NCBI GenBank assembly: GCA_002425225.1
Contig: DILV01000030.1
Span: 79,541-143,540, forward strand
Direction of reading: 5' to 3'
Source: Thiothrix sp. UBA5583
GTDB taxonomy: Bacteria; Pseudomonadota; Gammaproteobacteria; Thiotrichales; Thiotrichaceae
Length of the DNA stretch: 64,000 nucleotides
The position numbers and the translations under genes are program-made. Shown here in pieces: positions 26,595 through 36,341 of the stretch (position 1 is its first letter; every line of letters begins with the position of its first letter). A model generated the notes under the pieces. It had not been told where the DNA came from, searched no databases, and worked only from the letters and a program-made list of their open reading frames with translations.

Positions 26595-27407
26595 ATGGAA
26601 AACCAGAATATTGCGTTGACGCTGACCGTGGGTGTGCTGGTTTCAGCCGCCCTGTTCTTTTTGTTCTATAAAGGTTTGAAACGCCCCGGCAAGTTGTCTG
26701 CCTTGCTGACCATTCTGGTGGTTCAAGCGATTTACATCCCCTTGGCAGCGATGAACTGGGCAGGTCTGGATGTATTTGCCATCCATTTCGGTTTTTACAC
26801 CATGACCGCCGTCATCCTCGGGATACTGATCACCCACCGCGACGAACGTGGTGGACGCTTTCACTGGGGGTTGGGAATTATCATCGGCTTTTTCCTGATT
26901 CTGGCGATGGTGGATGCGACAATTATTACCCTTGCGAATAGCGGGGCTAGTGCTGATTTCGTGCGGCGTTTTTTGCCTGAACCACAACGTGAAAGTGCGA
27001 CCAATATCACCTCCGCGTTTCCTGGCACGGTGGCTTACGACTACCAGAAGAAATACGACCTTTACAACAATTACATGACGCAACTGCAAACCCAGCGTGA
27101 GCGCGGCTGGAAGCTGGCAGACGGCTGGCTGGAGAAACCACAGTTGGGCAAGCCCAGCCAGTTTCGCATCCATGTGACGGATAAAGCCGGGCAGGTGGTG
27201 GCAGGTGCTCAGGCAGAGGTTGAGTTTATGCGCCCCTCCAACAAGCAGTTGGATCAGCGGGTAGTGTTGCCGGAAGTCGCCCCCGGTTTCTACGGTATGC
27301 CACTGCAATTGCCAGCTCCCGGTCAGTGGGATATGGTGATTACCGTTGCCCGTGGTGATGAAGTGCATGAGGTGAAAGGCGAAACCTGGGTGGAAGGTAA
27401 GCAGTAA
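26595..27407 (+). CDS. ccoH: CcoH/FixH-like cbb3 assembly protein with extra N-terminal membrane segments
   Basis: 270-aa protein between ccoG and ccoI. The C-terminal two thirds match FixH: a membrane segment (WGLGIIIGFFLILAMVDATI), then a periplasmic domain with YDYQKKYDLYNNYM and an immunoglobulin-like end (FRIHVTDKAGQVVAGAQ, GFYGMPLQLPAPGQWDMVI). Typical FixH proteins are about 150-170 aa with one membrane segment; here three additional segments precede it (starting about residues 8, 34 and 58). It is needed for maturation or stability of the cbb3 complex in other bacteria. Position and family match make the call firm; the extension is unusual. Confidence 0.82.
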   Translation: MENQNIALTLTVGVLVSAALFFLFYKGLKRPGKLSALLTILVVQAIYIPLAAMNWAGLDVFAIHFGFYTMTAVILGILITHRDERGGRFHWGLGIIIGFFLILAMVDATIITLANSGASADFVRRFLPEPQRESATNITSAFPGTVAYDYQKKYDLYNNYMTQLQTQRERGWKLADGWLEKPQLGKPSQFRIHVTDKAGQVVAGAQAEVEFMRPSNKQLDQRVVLPEVAPGFYGMPLQLPAPGQWDMVITVARGDEVHEVKGETWVEGKQ

Positions 27408-27412
27408 CCAGC

Positions 27413-29845
27413 ATGAGTACAGCAGCGCCCGTACAGCCAGCCCCAACAGATTGTTTCCATTGTGGTCAGCCGATTCCGGCGGGTGCTCATTATCCGCTGG
27501 TGGTGGACGGTCAGCCTCGTGAGATGTGTTGCACCGGCTGTCATGCTGTTGCCACTGCGATTGTTGACAACAACCTTACCGATTATTACCGCTTCCGTAC
27601 CACCATTGGTGACAAGCCGGAAGATTTGGTACCGGAAGCCTTGCGCAAGTTGCAGGTCTACGACGCGCCGGAATTGCAGAAATCCTTTGTGCGCGATGCT
27701 GATGGCAATAGCCGCGAAGCCTCGCTGATTCTTGAAGGCATTGTCTGCGCCGCCTGTGTGTGGCTGAACGAGCATCACGTCAAGCAACTTGATGGGGTGC
27801 TGGATTTTCGCATCAACTATTCCACTCATCGCGCTACCCTGAAATGGGATAACAGCCGTATCCGCCTCAGCGATGTGCTGAAATCCATTTCCGAGATTGG
27901 TTATCACGCCCATCCGTTTGACCCCGGTCGTCTTGAATCCCTGCAAAAAAAGGAAAAATCCGCTGCCCTCCGCCGTATTGCTGTTGCCGGTTTGGGGATG
28001 ATGCAGGTGATGATGATTGCGGTTGCCATGTATATCGGCGCTGTTTCCGATATGGAGACCGGGATGCGCGACTTCCTGCGTTGGATCAGTCTGGTGATGA
28101 CCACCCCAGTGGTGTTCTATTCGGCACGGGTATTTTTTACCTCTGCGTGGCGTGATGTGCGGCGCGGGCGTTTCGGCATGGATGTGCCAGTGTCAATTGG
28201 GATTGCGATTGCTTTCTGTGCAAGCGTTTGGGCAACCCTGATGGGTGGTGGTGAAGTCTACTTCGATTCCGTCACCATGTTCACTTTCTTTCTGTTGACC
28301 GGACGCTATCTGGAAATGACCGCGCGGCACAAAGCCGGGCAGGTTGCCGAAGAACTGGTACGGCTAATGCCTGCTACCGCTACCCGCTTACGCAATGGTG
28401 AACAGGAAGTTATCCCTGTTAGCCAGCTTGAACCCGGTGATGTCGTGTTGATCAAACCCGGTGAAGTTGTACCGGCAGATGGTGTGGTGATCGAAGGGGC
28501 GAGTAGCACCAACGAATCCTTACTGACGGGCGAAAGCCTGCCCTGCCACAAACACTTAGGTGACAATCTGGTAGGCGGCACGGTCAATATCGAAAGCCCG
28601 CTGACCATGCAAGTGGCAAAAGTGGGTGATAACACGGTGCTGGCGGCGATTATCCGTTTGCTGGAACGTGCCCAGGCTGAAAAACCCGAACTGGCTCGTC
28701 TGGCTGAAAAAGTTGCCTCACGTTTTGTGCCGCTGATCCTGTTGACTGCCGCTGCCGTGTTTCTCTGGTGGCATCAGCATCAACCCTCCGAAGCCTTCTG
28801 GATTGCACTCTCCGTATTGGTCATTACTTGCCCGTGTGCCTTCTCGCTGGCAACACCTACTGCATTGACAGCAGCCACCGGCTTGCTCACCTCCAAAGGG
28901 GTGCTGACCACACGTGGTCATGCGCTGGAAACCCTGGCGCGGGTCAATCATGTGGTGCTGGACAAAACCGGCACACTTTCCCACGGTCATCTGGAAGTAG
29001 TTGAGTTCCAGGTATTGGGGGCGGCTGACAAGGCTTTCTGCCAGCAACTGGCAGCAGGGTTGGAAATGGCATCGGAACACCCGGTTGCCCATGCCATCCT
29101 GCGTCTGAGCGATGCCCCGCTCAGTCTGTCGGCACTGACGGCAGAATCCGGGCGTGGGGTGAAAGGCGCCTATCAGGACAAGCAATACCGTATTGGCACG
29201 GCTGCATTCGTGCAGGAACTGGTCGGTGCAGAACTGCCGACGACGCTGATGCAGGCAGATGGACGCTCCCAAGTCTTTTTGGGCAGCAGCGATGGCTGGC
29301 TGGCGGTCATGGCACTGGCTGACCAGCTACGTGCGGAAGCAGGGCAAGCTATTGCGGAACTGCAAGCCCTCGGTGTAGATGTCACCTTGCTGAGCGGCGA
29401 TACCCCGACTGTTGCCAATGCCGTGGCTGCGCAACTGAAGATTCCCCATGCCTTGGGGGGGCAGTTGCCTGACGACAAACTGGCTTATCTGCGCGGGTTA
29501 CAGCAACGCGGCATGACAGCGGCGATGGTCGGTGATGGGGTCAATGATGCGCCGGTTCTGGCTGGTGCGCCGGTTTCGATTGCGATGGGTAGCGGTTCGC
29601 AACTGGCGCAGGCCAGTGCCGATATGGTGTTGCTATCAGAAAACCTGCACCAGTTACCGTTCGCTATCCATACTGCACGGCGAATGCAGGCGATCATCAA
29701 GCAAAACTTTGTCTGGACTATCGCTTATAACCTGCTAGCTGTTCCGCTGGCAGCAACCGGCATGATTGCACCGTGGATGGCGGCTATTGGCATGTCAGCC
29801 AGCTCACTGGTGGTGGTCTTGAATTCATTACGCCTTAAACACTGA
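27413..29845 (+). CDS. ccoI: Copper-transporting P1B-type ATPase CcoI (FixI)
   Basis: 810-aa copper ATPase supplying copper to cbb3 oxidase. An N-terminal Cys-rich stretch (CFHCGQ, CCTGCH) is typical of CcoI and is followed by an HMA-like CAAC site near residue 113. The ATPase core shows LLTGESLP, CPCAFSLATP (the CPC metal site in a membrane helix), DKTGTLSHG (phosphorylated Asp), SEHPVAHA and GDGVNDAPVLAGA. It starts 5 bp after ccoH, so the genes are coupled. Confidence 0.95.
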   Translation: MSTAAPVQPAPTDCFHCGQPIPAGAHYPLVVDGQPREMCCTGCHAVATAIVDNNLTDYYRFRTTIGDKPEDLVPEALRKLQVYDAPELQKSFVRDADGNSREASLILEGIVCAACVWLNEHHVKQLDGVLDFRINYSTHRATLKWDNSRIRLSDVLKSISEIGYHAHPFDPGRLESLQKKEKSAALRRIAVAGLGMMQVMMIAVAMYIGAVSDMETGMRDFLRWISLVMTTPVVFYSARVFFTSAWRDVRRGRFGMDVPVSIGIAIAFCASVWATLMGGGEVYFDSVTMFTFFLLTGRYLEMTARHKAGQVAEELVRLMPATATRLRNGEQEVIPVSQLEPGDVVLIKPGEVVPADGVVIEGASSTNESLLTGESLPCHKHLGDNLVGGTVNIESPLTMQVAKVGDNTVLAAIIRLLERAQAEKPELARLAEKVASRFVPLILLTAAAVFLWWHQHQPSEAFWIALSVLVITCPCAFSLATPTALTAATGLLTSKGVLTTRGHALETLARVNHVVLDKTGTLSHGHLEVVEFQVLGAADKAFCQQLAAGLEMASEHPVAHAILRLSDAPLSLSALTAESGRGVKGAYQDKQYRIGTAAFVQELVGAELPTTLMQADGRSQVFLGSSDGWLAVMALADQLRAEAGQAIAELQALGVDVTLLSGDTPTVANAVAAQLKIPHALGGQLPDDKLAYLRGLQQRGMTAAMVGDGVNDAPVLAGAPVSIAMGSGSQLAQASADMVLLSENLHQLPFAIHTARRMQAIIKQNFVWTIAYNLLAVPLAATGMIAPWMAAIGMSASSLVVVLNSLRLKH

Positions 29846-29894
29846 GTTTTTCCTCCTATAATCAGGGTGTTCCTTTCATTGGGGATTTTAATTT

Positions 29895-30092
29895 ATGGAT
29901 GCTCTTTATCTGCTGATTCCGATTGCGGTTGTGGTCATGATCGTCGTCGTCGTCGCGTTTATCTATACGGTCAAAAGTGGGCAGTACGATGACCTGGAAG
30001 GCCCTGCACACCGCATTCTGATGGACGATGACGACCCCCGTATTCCAGGCCATAAGGAAAAGCAGGATAAGAAAATATCAGGTAGTGATTGA
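29895..30092 (+). CDS. ccoS: cbb3 oxidase maturation protein CcoS
   Basis: 65-aa protein with an N-terminal membrane helix (YLLIPIAVVVMIVVVVAFIYTV), then SGQYDDLEGPAHRILMDDD, the conserved CcoS signature. It is needed for cofactor incorporation into CcoN in other bacteria. It closes the ccoGHIS cluster, 49 bp after ccoI. No clear terminator follows. Confidence 0.92.
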   Translation: MDALYLLIPIAVVVMIVVVVAFIYTVKSGQYDDLEGPAHRILMDDDDPRIPGHKEKQDKKISGSD

Positions 30093-30246
30093 TTGTGATT
30101 GATTAAGTAATGATTAAATAACGCTTGCAAGCCTATTTATACCGTTCATCCAGAGTGCAACAAAATTATGAATATTTTTGCTGCACAATGCTGAAAGTGT
30201 TCTATTCTAAATTGCAAACGCAATGCTTAAATAGATAAATAGCCAA

Positions 30247-30297
30247 CTGATTTGTCTTTTTTATCGGTAAATCAGGCGGGAGTATCCGGTAACGGAT
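30247..30297 (+). promoter_or_regulatory. Possible structured leader upstream of the LysR gene
   Basis: The 298-bp gap between ccoS and the LysR gene has an AT-rich first half and a second part with two dyads: CTGATTT/AAATCAG (30247-30253, 30269-30275) and ATCCG-GTAA-CGGAT (30284-30297), whose GTAA loop has GNRA form. A TTGATCAA palindrome and AAGGAG follow near 30364-30377. It is suggestive of a folded 5' leader or regulator sites; no known riboswitch is recognised. Confidence 0.3.
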
Positions 30298-30390
30298 GAC
30301 CGGTGGGGAAGCTGGACGTATATTAAAATTATGTTTCTATGCGGGATCCTTCGGCTGTATGACGATTGATCAAGGAGAATAGGTAGTTAT

Positions 30391-31296
30391 ATGTCAGACA
30401 GAAGATTACAGGTCTTTCACGCAGTCGCCAGATTGTTAAGTTTTACTAAAGCTGCGGAAGTGTTGCACATGACGCAACCTGCCGTAACCTTTCAGATTCG
30501 TCAGTTGGAGGATCAGTTTGATACCCGTCTGTTTGACCGTACCCACAACCGTGTTTCCCTGACGGAAGCAGGCAGGGTTGTGTTTGAATATGCAGAAAAG
30601 ATATTTGAGCTGTACGGTGAAATGGAAAATGCCATCCGCGAGATGACCAATGACATCAGCGGTTCTCTGACCATTGGTGCCAGTACCACCATCTCCGAAT
30701 ACATGCTGCCTGCCTTGCTGGGCGAGTTCAATTCCAGAAACCCCGATGTACGTTTGCGTTTGCGTGTTTCCAACACCGAAGGCATCGTGTCGATGGTGGA
30801 AAACAACGTCATTGACCTTGGCGTGGTAGAGGGACTCGTCAACAATAAAAACCTGTTGGTCGAGGTATGTCGCAAGGATGAGCTGGTATTGATTGTTCCT
30901 CCCCATCATGCGCTAGTTGGCAATACCAATGTCAAACTCAAGGATGTGATGAGCTACCCCTTCATCTGCCGTGAAGAGGGTTCAGGAACCCGTGAAGTCA
31001 TTCTCGACTACATGTATGCCCTGGGTATGGACAAGCACGCCATGAATGCCTGTCTGGAGCTGGGTAGCCCTGAAGCGGTCAAGGGTGCAGTAGAAGCAGG
31101 CATGGGGGTCACTATTGTCTCACGAGCCAGTATCACCAAGGAACTCAAGCTGGGGTCGCTGGTTGCGATTCCGCTAGACCCGCCACTGTCGCGTGACTTC
31201 TCGTTTGTCCGCCAGCGTCAGAAATTCAAGGTGCGGGCGATGGAAGAACTGCTGGAGTTTGCCCGCAGTTATTGCGAAAGACACGCCAACGACTGA
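30391..31296 (+). CDS. LysR-family transcriptional regulator
   Basis: 301-aa LysR-type regulator. The N-terminal winged helix-turn-helix reads LQVFHAVARLLSFTKAAEVL and TQPAVTFQIRQLED, then LFDRTHNRVSLTEAG, textbook LysR. The remainder is the periplasmic-binding-like effector domain, with SLTIGASTTISEYMLPALL as its first strand and helix, in the CbbR/CysB-like layout. Ligand and target are not predictable. It is not divergent from a neighbour as many LysR genes are; the region upstream contains dyads. It precedes the conserved hypothetical at 31362. Confidence 0.88.
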   Translation: MSDRRLQVFHAVARLLSFTKAAEVLHMTQPAVTFQIRQLEDQFDTRLFDRTHNRVSLTEAGRVVFEYAEKIFELYGEMENAIREMTNDISGSLTIGASTTISEYMLPALLGEFNSRNPDVRLRLRVSNTEGIVSMVENNVIDLGVVEGLVNNKNLLVEVCRKDELVLIVPPHHALVGNTNVKLKDVMSYPFICREEGSGTREVILDYMYALGMDKHAMNACLELGSPEAVKGAVEAGMGVTIVSRASITKELKLGSLVAIPLDPPLSRDFSFVRQRQKFKVRAMEELLEFARSYCERHAND

Positions 31297-31310
31297 TTTT
31301 GTTTGCCAAG

Positions 31311-31360
31311 CTGGTTCCCTGACTGCATCATTCCCCTTTTACACGTTATCAGGGAGCCAG
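31311..31360 (+). promoter_or_regulatory. 12-bp stem that encloses a ribosome binding site
   Basis: CTGGTTCCCTGA (31311-31322) pairs with TCAGGGAGCCAG (31349-31360), 11 Watson-Crick pairs and one G-U, with a 26-nt loop. The right arm contains the AGGGAG ribosome binding site and ends one base before the ATG at 31362. Folding would mask initiation, so translation is probably regulated. Confidence 0.55.
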
Positions 31361-31361
31361 T

Positions 31362-31760
31362 ATGTTACCCGGTCTGCCACCACAATCAGGCTCTGCCGAA
31401 GAAAAACGTCTGCGAAAACTCTACCGGGAACTAAACCCGCAGGATCAGGCAAGCCTGCTACGGTTTGCCGAGTTCCTTGCAGCTTCGTCCAGCAACCCTG
31501 TTGAACCCATGACGGTATTTCCTGAGCCGGAAGCGATTGAGCGTCCGCAACAGGAAAGTGTGGTCAAGGCTATCAAGCGCCTGACAGCCACTTATCCCAT
31601 GATTGAGCGTGACCGCCTGCTCAACGAAACTTCCAGCCTGATGACCGCGCATGTTATCCACGGCAAGACCGCATCTGCTGTCATCGACGAGCTGGAAGCC
31701 ATGTTCGAGCGTCACTACCTGGAGTTGAAAGCCAATTTCGAGGAAAGAAACCCCTTCTAG
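31362..31760 (+). CDS. Conserved hypothetical protein
   Basis: 132-aa soluble, mainly helical protein. Residues EEKRLRKLYRELNPQDQASLLRFAEFLA near the N-terminus, then a Pro-rich linker and VVKAIKRLTATYPMIERDRLLNETSSLM, resemble an uncharacterised gammaproteobacterial family. Function unknown. The ATG has AGGGAG 5-6 bases upstream, but that site lies in a long stem. The gene is convergent with uvrB, 29 bp apart. Confidence 0.7.
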   Translation: MLPGLPPQSGSAEEKRLRKLYRELNPQDQASLLRFAEFLAASSSNPVEPMTVFPEPEAIERPQQESVVKAIKRLTATYPMIERDRLLNETSSLMTAHVIHGKTASAVIDELEAMFERHYLELKANFEERNPF

Positions 31761-31789
31761 CTTCCCCATTGTCAGGGAGGAACAAGAAG

Positions 31790-33814
31790 CTACTCCAGCC
31801 CAAACACCCGCGCCCGGATGTGGGCAATCTGATCCCGTGTTGCTGCTGCCTGCTCAAACTCCAGATTTCTGGCGTGCTGGAACATTTTTTCTTCCAGCTT
31901 CTTGATCTGTTTGAGCGCCTGATCCGGTGTCAGTGTGCGGTATTCAGCGGCCTCTTCCGCCACTTTCTTTTCGCCACGGGTTTTGCCCTTGCCTTTGGCA
32001 ACATTGGCATACGCGCCTTCCATTACGTCGGCAATACGCTTGCGGATGGTTTGTGGCGTAATTCCATGGGTCTCGTTATAGGTTGTCTGCTTTTCGCGGC
32101 GACGGTGTGTTTCATCCATTGCCTTGCGCATGGAATCGGTGATCTTGTCGGCGTAGAGGATCGCTTTGCCCTCGGCGTTACGTGCTGCCCGCCCAATGGT
32201 TTGAATCAGCGAACGTTCGGAACGCAGAAATCCTTCTTTGTCAGCATCCAGGATTGCTACCAATGACACTTCCGGTATATCCAGACCTTCACGCAACAGA
32301 TTGATGCCAACCAGCACATCGAATTCGCCCTTGCGCAGGTCGCGGATAATTTCCACCCGTTCTACCGTGTCGATGTCGGAATGCAGGTAACGTACCTTGA
32401 TGTCGTGTTCCATCAGGTAATCGGTCAGGTCTTCCGCCATGCGTTTGGTTAGGGTTGTGACCAGCACACGCTCGTTGCGTTTGGCACGCTCGGTGATTTC
32501 CGACATGACATTATCGACTTGGGAAAGCACCGGGCGCACTTCGACTTCTGGGTCAACCAGCCCGGTGGGGCGTACCACCTGTTCGGCGATATTGTCGGAA
32601 TGTTCCAGTTCGTAAGTGCCGGGTGTGGCAGAAACGTGAATGGCTTGCGGAATCAGGCGCTCGAATTCGTCAAAGCGCAGCGGGCGGTTGTCGAGGGCAG
32701 AGGGCAGGCGGAAGCCATAATCGACCAGCGTGGTCTTGCGCGAACGGTCGCCTTTGTACATGCCGCCGAATTGTGGGATGGTGACGTGGGCTTCATCCAC
32801 AAACACAATGGCATTGCGCGGCAGATAATCGAACAGGCATGGTGGTGGCGCTCCTGCCGGGCGTTTCGACAGGTAGCGCGAGTAGTTTTCAATGCCGGAG
32901 CAGTAGCCGGTTTCGACAATCATTTCGATGTCGTACTGGGTACGCTGTTCAAGACGTTGGGCTTCTACCAGTCGGTCGTTGTCACGCAAGGTCTGGAGGC
33001 GTTCCTTGAGTTCAGCCTTGATATGCTCGACCGCTTCCAGCAGCACTTCGCGCGGGGTAACGTAGTGGGTTTTGGGGTAAACCGTCAAGCGTGGCACGCG
33101 CCGCAGTACTTCGCCAGTTAGTGGGTCGAAATAGCTGAGATTTTCGATTTCGTCGTCAAACAATTCAATGCGGATGGCTTCCTTGTCGGATTCCGCCGGG
33201 TGGATGTCGATGATTTCACCACGTACCCGGAATGTGCCGCGCTTGAGATCAAGGTCGTTGCGTTCGTACTGCATTTCCGCCAGCCGCCGCAGCACGGTAC
33301 GCTGGTCAATGCGGTCGCCGCGCCCTAGGATCAGCAACATTTTCAAATAGGATTCAGGGTCGCCCAAGCCGTAGATGGACGACACCGTGGCGATGATGAT
33401 GACATCCTTGCGCTCGAACAGGTTGCGGGTGGCTGACAGGCGCATTTGCTCGATGTGGTCGTTGATGGAAGCATCCTTTTCGATGTACACATCCTTGGAT
33501 GGTACATAGGCTTCCGGCTGGTAATAGTCGTAATAGGAAACGAAGTATTCCACCGCGTTCTGCGGGAAGAACTCTTTCATTTCGCCATACAGTTGCGCTG
33601 CTAACGTCTTGTTGTGGGCAAGGATAATCGCCGGGCGTTGGGTCTGCTGGATGATGTTTGCCATCGTGAAGGTCTTGCCCGAACCGGTTACGCCGAGCAA
33701 AGTCTGATGTAACAGCCCGTCATGCAAGCCGCCCACCAGTGAGTGGATGGCTTCTGGTTGATCACCGGCAGGCTGATAGCTGGCATGAAGCTGGAAGTGG
33801 TTTTCTGTCGTCAT
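31790..33814 (-). CDS. uvrB: Excinuclease ABC subunit B (UvrB)
   Basis: 674-aa DNA damage-verification helicase of nucleotide excision repair. Visible are Walker [13 protein letters not shown] (near 39-50), the beta-hairpin region [47 protein letters not shown] and QTIGRAARN, plus the C-terminal UVR motif [23 protein letters not shown] at 33814 gives the usual length; a TTG at 33862 would add a 16-residue extension not seen in the family. Divergent from the transglycosylase gene. Confidence 0.96.
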   Translation of the reverse strand: MTTENHFQLHASYQPAGDQPEAIHSLVGGLHDGLLHQTLLGVTGSGKTFTMANIIQQTQRPAIILAHNKTLAAQLYGEMKEFFPQNAVEYFVSYYDYYQPEAYVPSKDVYIEKDASINDHIEQMRLSATRNLFERKDVIIIATVSSIYGLGDPESYLKMLLILGRGDRIDQRTVLRRLAEMQYERNDLDLKRGTFRVRGEIIDIHPAESDKEAIRIELFDDEIENLSYFDPLTGEVLRRVPRLTVYPKTHYVTPREVLLEAVEHIKAELKERLQTLRDNDRLVEAQRLEQRTQYDIEMIVETGYCSGIENYSRYLSKRPAGAPPPCLFDYLPRNAIVFVDEAHVTIPQFGGMYKGDRSRKTTLVDYGFRLPSALDNRPLRFDEFERLIPQAIHVSATPGTYELEHSDNIAEQVVRPTGLVDPEVEVRPVLSQVDNVMSEITERAKRNERVLVTTLTKRMAEDLTDYLMEHDIKVRYLHSDIDTVERVEIIRDLRKGEFDVLVGINLLREGLDIPEVSLVAILDADKEGFLRSERSLIQTIGRAARNAEGKAILYADKITDSMRKAMDETHRRREKQTTYNETHGITPQTIRKRIADVMEGAYANVAKGKGKTRGEKKVAEEAAEYRTLTPDQALKQIKKLEEKMFQHARNLEFEQAAATRDQIAHIRARVFGLE

Positions 33815-33873
33815 GCCGCAGATTGTAGACCTATACTCAGCAGGTCGGAAATGGCTATTCAAGAAGGAATGTT

Positions 33874-35055
33874 ATGCACAAAGCGCTGATCCTGCTATGC
33901 CTTGGCGGGGCAATGTTCACTACCACGGTACAGGCTGGTTGCGCCTCGCCTGCTTTTGCAGGCTGGCTGGCAGATTTCAAGGCGGAAGCCGTGGCTGGCG
34001 GCATCAAGCCTGCGGTGCTGGACAAGGCACTGGCAGGTCTAACCCCCGATTCTACTGTGGTCAATCGTGATCGTTCCCAACAGACCTTCGCGCTGGATTT
34101 CCTCACGTTCGCCGCTAAAAAGGTCAATGCCGGGCGCTTGGGGCAGGGCAAGGCGCAAATCAAAAAACAAGCCGCCTTGCTGGGCAAGATTGAGCGCGAA
34201 TACGGTGTGCCTGCCGAAGCGTTGACCGCTTTGTGGGGGCTGGAAAGTGATTTCGGTGTGGTAACGGGTGATTTTTCCACGATCCGCTCACTGCTGACAT
34301 TGGCACACGATTGCCGCCGCCCCGACATGTTCCGCAAGGAACTGTTGGCAGCCTTGAGTCTGGTGCAGAAAGGTGATTTGACCCCGGCAAAAATGCGGGG
34401 TGCATGGGCTGGGGAAATCGGGCAATTGCAGTTTCTGGTGTCGCGCTACGATCAATTCGCCGTGGATTTTGACGGTGACGGACACCGCGACCTGATCCAT
34501 TCCAGTGCGGATGCGCTGGCTTCCGGTGCACGGATGTTGCGTGATGCAGGCTGGCAAGCCGGTGAACCCTGGCTAAAAGAGGTCAAGGTTCCGGCAAAAA
34601 TGGACTGGATGCAGGCACGGCTGGACAACAAGCTTCCATTGGAAGACTGGGCTGCACAAGGTGTGACTGATGCTGATGGTAGCCCGCTCAGCGGCAGTGG
34701 TTCGGCGGCTCTGTTATTGCCAATGGGCAGAAATGGCCCGGCATTTCTGGCATATCCCAATTTCGATGCGTTTTTGGCGTGGAATGAGTCGACGGTTTAT
34801 TCCCTGACAGCCGCGTATTTTGCCAGCCGTTTGGCAGGTGCGCCCGCCTTGCGTTCCGGTAATGCACCCGTGCGCGGGCTTAGCATGAGTGAAACCAGAC
34901 AGTTGCAAGCCAAATTGCAGGCGCAAGGCTACCCGATTACCAAGGTCGACGGTTTTATTGGTGAGGAAACCCGTCACGCGGTACGCCAGGTACAGCAAAA
35001 ACTTGGTTTGCCAGCCGATGGCTACCCCGATAGTGAATTGCTGGCACGTTTGTAA
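33874..35055 (+). CDS. MltB-like lytic murein transglycosylase with peptidoglycan-binding domain
   Basis: 393-aa exported enzyme that cleaves peptidoglycan to 1,6-anhydromuropeptides. It has a signal peptide (ALILLCLGGAMFTTTVQA). The catalytic core begins near YGVPAEALTALWGLESDFG, with the catalytic Glu in LESDFG, and GEIGQLQFLVSRYDQFAVDFDGDGHRDL corresponds to the usual GxxGQ motif region. A C-terminal PG_binding_1 domain (about 335-393) includes LQAQGYPITKVDGFIGEETRHAV. Domain order matches MltB-family proteins of the SltB2/PG-binding type. It is probably periplasmic, without lipobox. Confident for family, not for exact paralogue. Confidence 0.88.
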   Translation: MHKALILLCLGGAMFTTTVQAGCASPAFAGWLADFKAEAVAGGIKPAVLDKALAGLTPDSTVVNRDRSQQTFALDFLTFAAKKVNAGRLGQGKAQIKKQAALLGKIEREYGVPAEALTALWGLESDFGVVTGDFSTIRSLLTLAHDCRRPDMFRKELLAALSLVQKGDLTPAKMRGAWAGEIGQLQFLVSRYDQFAVDFDGDGHRDLIHSSADALASGARMLRDAGWQAGEPWLKEVKVPAKMDWMQARLDNKLPLEDWAAQGVTDADGSPLSGSGSAALLLPMGRNGPAFLAYPNFDAFLAWNESTVYSLTAAYFASRLAGAPALRSGNAPVRGLSMSETRQLQAKLQAQGYPITKVDGFIGEETRHAVRQVQQKLGLPADGYPDSELLARL

Positions 35056-35064
35056 TGCAGTAAC

Positions 35065-36279
35065 ATGACAGCCCTTGAAAAATTGGACACGGTTGGTTCT
35101 TCAGTGGATATACAACTTGCGCAGCGCATCGGGCGCGTCAAACCCTCTCCGACACTGGCTATTACGGCTTTGGCAGCCCAACTCAAGGCGTCGGGTCGTG
35201 ACATTATTGGCCTAGGCGCGGGTGAACCCGATTTCGATACACCAGAACACATCAAGCAGGCAGGTATCGAAGCCATTCAGAAAGGCGAAACCCGTTATAC
35301 CGCCGTTGATGGTACGCCTAAACTGAAGCAAGCCATTATCAACAAGTTCAAGCGCGAAAACGGTTTTGAGTTTGGTGCAAAACAGATTCTGGTATCGTGC
35401 GGTGGCAAGCAAAGTTTTTACAATTTGTGCCAGGCTTTGCTGAGTGCGGGCGATGAAGTCATTATTCCTGCGCCTTATTGGGTGTCTTACCCTGACATGG
35501 TGCTGCTGGCAGATGGTGTGCCGGTAATTGTAGCAGCGGGTCAAGCGGAACATTTCAAACTGTCACCAGAAAAGCTGGAAGCAGCGATTACCCCGAAGAC
35601 CAGACTGTTTGTGATCAACAGCCCATCCAACCCTACTGGCGTGGCGTACACGCTGGAGGAACTGGCAGCTTTGGGCGAAGTGTTGCGCCGCCATCCGCAG
35701 GTACTGATTGCGACCGACGACATGTATGAACATGTGCTGTTTGAAGGACGCAAATTCGTCAATATTTTGAACGCCTGCCCGGATTTGTATGAGCGTACCA
35801 TCGTGCTGAACGGGGTTTCCAAGGCCTATTCCATGACCGGCTGGCGTATCGGTTATGCAGGTGGCCCGGAAAAACTGATCCAGGCCATGAGCATGGTGCA
35901 GTCACAAAGTACCTCCAACCCGACCTCGATTTCGCAGTATGCCGCCGCCGTGGCATTGGATGGCGACCAGAGTTTCATTCAGACAATGGTGGATGCCTTT
36001 GAACAGCGTCATGCCTTTGTGCTGAAGGCGTTTAATGCGATGGATGGGGTGGAATGCCTGCCTGCTGACGGTACGTTCTACAGCTTCCCGAATGTGGAAG
36101 GCATGATCAAACGGTTGGGGTTGGCGAATGATACGGAGCTGGCAAGCTACTTGCTGGACAAGGTAGGGGTGGCGGTTGTGCCGGGTTCAGCATTCGGGCT
36201 GGATGGGCATTTCCGTATTTCATTTGCCACCAGCATGGCAAATCTGGAGAACGCGCTGGGGCGGATTGCTTCGGTCTGA
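35065..36279 (+). CDS. Pyridoxal-phosphate aspartate aminotransferase (class Ib)
   Basis: 404-aa fold-type I aminotransferase. GLGAGEPDFDTPEHIK, YTAVDGTPKLKQAI, NSPSNPTGVAYTLEEL and GVSKAYSMTGWRIGYAGGP (Schiff-base Lys in SKAY) match the Ib subgroup of aspartate aminotransferases. It converts aspartate and 2-oxoglutarate to oxaloacetate and glutamate; prephenate use is possible in this subgroup. Homologues usually begin near MDIQLAQRIGRVKPSPT, so GTG at 35104 is an alternative start to ATG 35065. It starts 9 bp after the transglycosylase gene. Confidence 0.9.
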   Translation: MTALEKLDTVGSSVDIQLAQRIGRVKPSPTLAITALAAQLKASGRDIIGLGAGEPDFDTPEHIKQAGIEAIQKGETRYTAVDGTPKLKQAIINKFKRENGFEFGAKQILVSCGGKQSFYNLCQALLSAGDEVIIPAPYWVSYPDMVLLADGVPVIVAAGQAEHFKLSPEKLEAAITPKTRLFVINSPSNPTGVAYTLEELAALGEVLRRHPQVLIATDDMYEHVLFEGRKFVNILNACPDLYERTIVLNGVSKAYSMTGWRIGYAGGPEKLIQAMSMVQSQSTSNPTSISQYAAAVALDGDQSFIQTMVDAFEQRHAFVLKAFNAMDGVECLPADGTFYSFPNVEGMIKRLGLANDTELASYLLDKVGVAVVPGSAFGLDGHFRISFATSMANLENALGRIASV

Positions 36280-36293
36280 TTCTGTTTGCTGAC

Positions 36294-36321
36294 GGTGGGG
36301 CGCAGTGCCCGTGTCCCCACC
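36294..36321. terminator. Hairpin between convergent aspartate aminotransferase and miaB
   Basis: Inverted repeat GGTGGGG/CCCCACC (36294-36300, 36315-36321) with 14-nt loop in the 62-bp gap between convergent stops. No T run follows on either strand, so terminator activity is uncertain. Confidence 0.35.
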
Positions 36322-36341
36322 ACCAGTTCATTTGCCGGTTG

